Assembly: GCA_009783675.1 (NCBI GenBank)
Contig: WRDA01000092.1
Coordinates: 1 to 6,238 of the forward strand
Direction: 5' to 3'
Length of the DNA: 6,238 nt
DNA from: Symbiobacteriaceae bacterium
GTDB lineage: Bacteria; Bacillota; JAAYKD01; WRDA01
The position numbers and the translations under genes are program-made. Under the pieces are notes generated by a model. That model was not told the origin of the DNA, made no database searches, and saw nothing but the letters and a program-made list of their open reading frames with translations. Positions 6,233 to 6,238 of this stretch are shown piece by piece (the first letter of the stretch is position 1; every line of letters begins with the position of its first letter).

Positions 6233-6238
6233 ATGCAC
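6233..6238 (+). CDS. Start of an unidentified gene, cut by the window edge
   Basis: Only the codons ATG CAC (Met-His) are inside the window. The call rests on the well-placed promoter and ribosome binding site upstream, not on protein sequence. Nothing can be said about function; it lies in the same direction as the kinase gene but probably forms a separate transcription unit. Confidence 0.65.

Noticed and set aside
5999..6238. Open frame on the minus strand across the kinase end and the right edge
   Set aside because: It runs antisense through the conserved kinase G-box and through a near-consensus promoter, and its translation resembles no family I recognise.

Overview
The window looks like a chromosomal segment of a Firmicute, probably of the Clostridia or a relative. 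The reasons are strong AGGAGG-type ribosome binding sites, consensus sigma-A promoter hexamers, an AgrC/AgrA-like two-component pair, and a tandem pair of ABC exporters of a type common in that phylum. Base composition by eye is near 50% G+C. No species can be named from the sequence alone.

Layout from left to right. (1) Bases 2-142 (+) are the last 46 codons of an amidohydrolase, most like an N-acyl-D-amino-acid deacylase. (2) Bases 139-3910 (-) hold two ABC exporter half-transporters in tandem. The upstream one (2060-3910) and the downstream one (139-2055) are four bases apart and probably translationally coupled; together they most likely form a heterodimeric exporter. The downstream gene ends on the same TTAA that ends the deacylase, so the two convergent genes overlap by four bases with no terminator between them. 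(3) Bases 3911-4110 are a divergent regulatory region. It contains a near-perfect 15-bp direct repeat with a 20-bp period, two short palindromes, a weak promoter for the exporter genes and a leader for the regulator genes. (4) Bases 4111-6142 (+) encode a LytTR-family response regulator followed, with an 8-bp overlap, by a membrane histidine kinase of the AgrC/HPK10 type. (5) Bases 6143-6238 contain a near-consensus promoter and ribosome binding site in front of a gene of which only the first two codons lie in the window.

The working model is a self-contained sense-and-export module. The kinase senses an extracellular signal, perhaps a peptide, and phosphorylates the regulator. The regulator binds the paired direct repeats between the two divergent operons and activates the exporter pair, possibly also its own operon. 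No signal peptide gene, AgrB-like processing enzyme or bacteriocin precursor is visible, so the exporter's cargo and the kinase's signal are unknown. The link between the two-component system and the exporter is inferred from position and from the repeats.
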